A stretch of 8,381 nucleotides of DNA from an uncultured Porphyromonadaceae bacterium (GTDB taxonomy: Bacteria; Bacteroidota; Bacteroidia; Bacteroidales; Muribaculaceae): assembly GCA_902475285.1 (NCBI GenBank), contig CABRZA010000111.1, positions 1-8,381 on the forward strand, in the 5' to 3' direction. The position numbers were made by a program, and so were the translations under genes. Shown piece by piece: positions 5,526 through 8,381 of the stretch; the first letter of the stretch is position 1; each line of letters starts with the position of its first letter. The notes below the pieces were generated by a model. That model ran no database searches. It was not told where the DNA came from and worked only from the letters and a program-made list of their open reading frames with translations.

Positions 5526-6629
5526 CTATTGGTTGCGTTGGCGTAGGGCGTCGCGGAGAGTTTTTTCGAGTGCGCTGTCGAACTGCGGCTCGCTGAACGG
5601 ATAGTCGAAGTCGATGCTTACCGGCAGATAGAAGGTTACCGCCCGCAACTCGGGAGGATAGTAGGGGTTCGATGCCAGTCGCACGGCGTCCTTTTCGGTT
5701 GTCACTATCAGCCGCCGGCTGCCCTTCATTGATTTGTAGCGCTCGTGGATATGTTCCAGATCGCGGCGCGTGAACTGGTGATGGTCCTGAAAGATGTCTA
5801 CTTTCACCTTGGCCGAGAAGCTCTTGATGTGCTTCACGAAAGGTCGTGGATTGCCTATGCCGGCCACAGCGAGTACCGAATCGTCCGGCGTAAGCCATTC
5901 CATGATGGGTACTGCGGTGGCCACGTCGTCGAAGACGGGTTTGAGGGGCTCGTAGACGAAATGAGAGAAGAACAGCTGCTGCCATGGTTGGAGCTTCGAG
6001 TAGTATTTGGCGTCGCGGTAGTCGATGGGCTTAAGGTTCGGAGGACACTTCGTCACCACCACAATGTCGGCGCGGTACACGCCGGCGGCCGACTCACGGA
6101 GCCGGCCGTAAGGCAGCATCTTGTCCTGATAGTACGGGCGGTTGTATTCGCTCACCAATATCGACACCGCCGGCTTAACGTAGCGGTGTTGAAAGGCGTC
6201 GTCGAGAAGAATGAGGTCTATCGACGGTTCGATTTCCAGCAGCTTGCGTATGCCCTGCACGCGATCCTCGCATACGGCTACGGTCACGCTGCCGCCGAAC
6301 TTCATGTAAATCTGATACGACTCGTCGCCTATGTCGCGCGGTGTCGTGTTTTTGCCCGCGAGCACAAAGCCTTTGGTTTGGCGTCGATAGCCGCGGCTCA
6401 CCACGGCCACACGACGTGTGCGGTAGAAGTACCCTGCTATGTGTTCTACAAGCGGAGTCTTGCCCGTGCCTCCCACGGCAAGGTTGCCTACCGTTATTAT
6501 GGGCACGTCGAATTCGGTCTGTTTCAGAATGTTCCACTCGAACATCTGATTGCGCACGGCCATTGCCGCCCCATAGATTTTGGAGCAGGGCAGTAGCAGC
6601 ATTTTCGACAACCAGTTGCGTTGTGGCAT
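5526..6629 (-). CDS. lpxK: Tetraacyldisaccharide 4'-kinase
   Basis: Membrane-associated P-loop kinase that phosphorylates the 4' position of the tetraacyldisaccharide-1-phosphate precursor, giving lipid IVA in lipid A synthesis. It marks the organism as an outer-membrane, LPS-type bacterium. The product is 367 residues, slightly above the common 330-350. Seen in order: a hydrophobic N-terminal helix (10-25), VGNLAVGGTGKTP at 47-59 (Walker A), SRGYRR at 78-83, GDE at 101-103, DDAFQHR at 143-149, LPYGRLRE at 172-179, AGIGNPRPF at 256-264, DHHQF at 282-286 and TTEKDAVRL at 310-318. GDE, DD-FQH and DHH correspond to residues studied in the Aquifex enzyme (D99, D138/D139, H261), by my alignment from memory. 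The ATG at 6629 lies 11 bases after the sppA stop; an in-frame ATG at codon 10 would give an N-terminus closer to Bacteroides LpxK and is a real alternative. Identification is firm. Confidence 0.96.
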   Translation of the reverse strand: MPQRNWLSKMLLLPCSKIYGAAMAVRNQMFEWNILKQTEFDVPIITVGNLAVGGTGKTPLVEHIAGYFYRTRRVAVVSRGYRRQTKGFVLAGKNTTPRDIGDESYQIYMKFGGSVTVAVCEDRVQGIRKLLEIEPSIDLILLDDAFQHRYVKPAVSILVSEYNRPYYQDKMLPYGRLRESAAGVYRADIVVVTKCPPNLKPIDYRDAKYYSKLQPWQQLFFSHFVYEPLKPVFDDVATAVPIMEWLTPDDSVLAVAGIGNPRPFVKHIKSFSAKVKVDIFQDHHQFTRRDLEHIHERYKSMKGSRRLIVTTEKDAVRLASNPYYPPELRAVTFYLPVSIDFDYPFSEPQFDSALEKTLRDALRQRNQ

Positions 6630-6640
6630 TCTCGGCAGTT

Positions 6641-8371
6641 TTATTTCACTTCCACTTCAATCATGCGAGCCTGTACGGGGGCGGCCGTACGGAGGCGCTG
6701 CACGCGGTCGAGCAGACGGATGGTCTCGGCATCGTAGCCGGCCGCTTTCATCTGGTCGATATTGGTGTTTTCAAGAAGAAATTTCTCCCAGAACTCCTGC
6801 TTGCTGTCTGGATAGCTGCGTACGTCGTCGGTACTCATGCCCAAGTAGTCGGCCATTGCTCCTACGGTGGTATGGAGCGAGCCTATCGCGTCGATAAGAC
6901 CCAGACGCAGGGCATCGCCTGCCACCCATACACGCCCCTCGGCTATGGCTTTCACGCTGTCCTGCTCCATGCCGCGGCCTTCGGCCACACGGCGAGTGAA
7001 GAGTTCGTAGATATTGTCGACCGAGGTTTGAAGCGCGGCATGCTGGGCGGCGGTCATAGGTTCGAAGCCGGTGATGCCGCCGGCGTTGGGGTTCGACTCA
7101 ACAGTGGAGAAATTCACGCCCAGCTTGTCGGTAACAAGGCCGCTGAGGTCGGGTATCATACCGAATACGCCTATCGAGCCCGTGAGGGTCGTGCGGTCGG
7201 CAAAGATGGAGTCGGCAGCGCAACTTATATAGTAGCCTCCCGATGCGGCGTAGTCGCCCATCGATACATACACGGGCTTGTTCTTGCTCTTGAAGTATTC
7301 TATGGCTTCCCATATCTGCTCCGATGCGAAGGCGCTGCCGCCGGGAGAATTCACGCGGAACACCAGCCCGCGAACCTTGTCGTTGTCGGCAAGGTCGACG
7401 ATTTCGTCAACCATCGTTTGGCCCACGATGCCTTCCTTACCCGAGTCGGAAATCTCGCCCACGGCATAGAGCACTGCTATGTGTTTCTTGGTGAGCGACT
7501 CTTTACCCATATAGCTGGCCGCATATTCCGATACGCCAACAAAGCGGGCGTCGTCGTCCTCCTTAAGGCCGGCGAGGGTTTTGAGGCGGGCGTCGATGCT
7601 GCGGCTGTAAAGGAGTGTGTCGACAAGGCCGTCGGCCATGAAGGTCGGTGCCTCGCGCATGCCTATGAAGGTCGAGGCCATGGCGGTGATGCTGTCGGTG
7701 GCGATGCCGCGGTTGCTGCCTACGGTTTCGGTATAGTAGCTCCACAGCGAGTCGACATACTGTTGCAGCTGGTGGCGAGCCGGTTCCGACATCTCGGTGA
7801 GAATGTAGGGTTCCACGGCGCTCTTATATGTGCCAACCTTTACTATCTGCATTTTCACTCCGAGCTTGTCGAGCAGCTCCTTGAAGAAAGGTGTGATACT
7901 CGCTATACCGTGGATGTCAACGGCGCCGATGGGGTTGAGCACCACGGTGTCGGCCGTCGAGGCCACAAGGTAGTCGCCCTGGCCGTAAGAGTCGGCGTAG
8001 GCATATACCCACTTGCCCTTTTCCTTGAAGCGGCCTATGGCTTCGATGAGTTCTTCGCGTGCGGCCATACCCATTGCAGCCCCGCCGCAGTTTATGTAGA
8101 GACCCTCTATGCGCTCGTCGTCGGCTGCATTGTCGATGGCCACGAGCATTTCTTCAAGGGTGGCGCTTCCAGAGTTCTCGCTTTCCTGTATCAGTTGGAT
8201 AAAAGAGGTGGGCTGGTAGCGGTCTTCTATCACTCCCGAAAGATCCAGGCTAAGAACCGTTTTTTTCTCGATTTTCACCGTACTCTCCGACGAACTCTTG
8301 CCCAAGGCTACCCCCAAGCTCAGAAGTAAGGCAAAGAACATCACTACTATCGATAGCCAGAAGCCTGTCAT
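6641..8371 (-). CDS. sppA: Signal peptide peptidase SppA, long (67 kDa-like) S49 type, possibly 5'-partial
   Basis: Membrane-anchored serine protease with a Ser-Lys dyad that degrades cleaved signal peptides on the periplasmic side. The 576 residues visible contain one N-terminal membrane helix (about 4-23) and two tandem S49 domains. The first (about 70-270) supplies the general-base lysine K183 in GTYKSAVEPY, equivalent to E. coli K209, and lacks a serine nucleophile. The second (about 295-500) holds S377 in DYAASGGYY, equivalent to E. coli S409, preceded by RVNSPGGSAFASE at 339-351 and followed by the TGSIGVFG strand at 397-404. The length fits the long SppA class. The ATG at 8371 is only 10 bases from the window edge, and the frame stays open to the edge (upstream codons Leu-Gly-Thr). 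Bacteroidales homologues, from memory, begin with several more residues before this helix, so the true start may lie outside the window. The stop lies 11 bases before lpxK. Confidence 0.94.
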   Translation of the reverse strand: MTGFWLSIVVMFFALLLSLGVALGKSSSESTVKIEKKTVLSLDLSGVIEDRYQPTSFIQLIQESENSGSATLEEMLVAIDNAADDERIEGLYINCGGAAMGMAAREELIEAIGRFKEKGKWVYAYADSYGQGDYLVASTADTVVLNPIGAVDIHGIASITPFFKELLDKLGVKMQIVKVGTYKSAVEPYILTEMSEPARHQLQQYVDSLWSYYTETVGSNRGIATDSITAMASTFIGMREAPTFMADGLVDTLLYSRSIDARLKTLAGLKEDDDARFVGVSEYAASYMGKESLTKKHIAVLYAVGEISDSGKEGIVGQTMVDEIVDLADNDKVRGLVFRVNSPGGSAFASEQIWEAIEYFKSKNKPVYVSMGDYAASGGYYISCAADSIFADRTTLTGSIGVFGMIPDLSGLVTDKLGVNFSTVESNPNAGGITGFEPMTAAQHAALQTSVDNIYELFTRRVAEGRGMEQDSVKAIAEGRVWVAGDALRLGLIDAIGSLHTTVGAMADYLGMSTDDVRSYPDSKQEFWEKFLLENTNIDQMKAAGYDAETIRLLDRVQRLRTAAPVQARMIEVEVK

Positions 8372-8381
8372 GGTGCCGAGC

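Noticed and set aside
5500..5985. 161-codon minus-strand frame overlapping the 3' end of lpxK in another frame
   Set aside because: The product is Arg/Ser/His-rich and patternless. LpxK motifs such as TTEKDAVRL occupy the other frame here, so this is an off-frame artefact.
5745..6596. 283-codon plus-strand frame opposite lpxK
   Set aside because: It is antisense to an intact lpxK with all kinase motifs and shows no domain.
6341..8329. 662-codon open frame on the plus strand opposite sppA and lpxK
   Set aside because: It is antisense to two genes with complete family motifs. Its translation is rich in His, Val, Ala and Gly with no recognisable domain, as expected for the complement of GC-rich coding DNA.
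1..8381. Undescribed defence system, mobile element, CRISPR array or biosynthetic cluster
   Set aside because: All eight genes are recognised housekeeping families in one orientation with short gaps. No transposase, integrase, direct repeat array, inverted terminal repeat or tRNA is visible on either strand.

Overview
The window is a compact housekeeping segment of a Bacteroidota chromosome, most likely order Bacteroidales. The GC-rich coding style suggests a gut Muribaculaceae-like member, but that family placement is inference from memory, not a search result. Three things support Bacteroidota. NusB has the large extended form of that phylum. An upstream site matches the phylum's -7 promoter element TAnnTTTG exactly. 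Starts mostly lack Shine-Dalgarno sequences and have A/T-rich leaders. The gene pairings (sppA-lpxK-punA-thiL and nusB-yajC-ybbR-coaE) are also familiar from Bacteroidales genomes.

All eight genes lie on the minus strand, so transcription runs from the right edge to the left. The upstream cluster holds sppA (S49 signal peptide peptidase, at the right edge and possibly missing its first codons), lpxK (lipid A 4'-kinase), punA (trimeric purine nucleoside phosphorylase) and thiL (thiamine-monophosphate kinase). A GC-rich hairpin with a U-rich tail sits between punA and thiL. The downstream cluster starts after an 85 bp gap that carries the promoter. It holds nusB (transcription antitermination factor), yajC (Sec translocon accessory subunit), a YbbR/CdaR-like single-pass membrane protein, and coaE (dephospho-CoA kinase, the last step of CoA synthesis). 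Spacings inside this second cluster are 4 to about 27 bp, consistent with one operon.

The genes join envelope work (SppA, LpxK, YajC, YbbR-like) with nucleotide and cofactor metabolism (PunA, ThiL, CoaE) and transcription (NusB). No gap exceeds 85 bp. The 35 bases after coaE at the left edge show no recognisable feature. I see no mobile element, tRNA, rRNA, CRISPR array or defence system.

The most unusual element is nusB. Its 481-residue product appears to carry a tandem duplication, with a period of about 160-175 residues, of the segment specific to Bacteroidota NusB. The second point of interest is PunA, which has Asp where mammalian PNP has the base-recognising Asn243.
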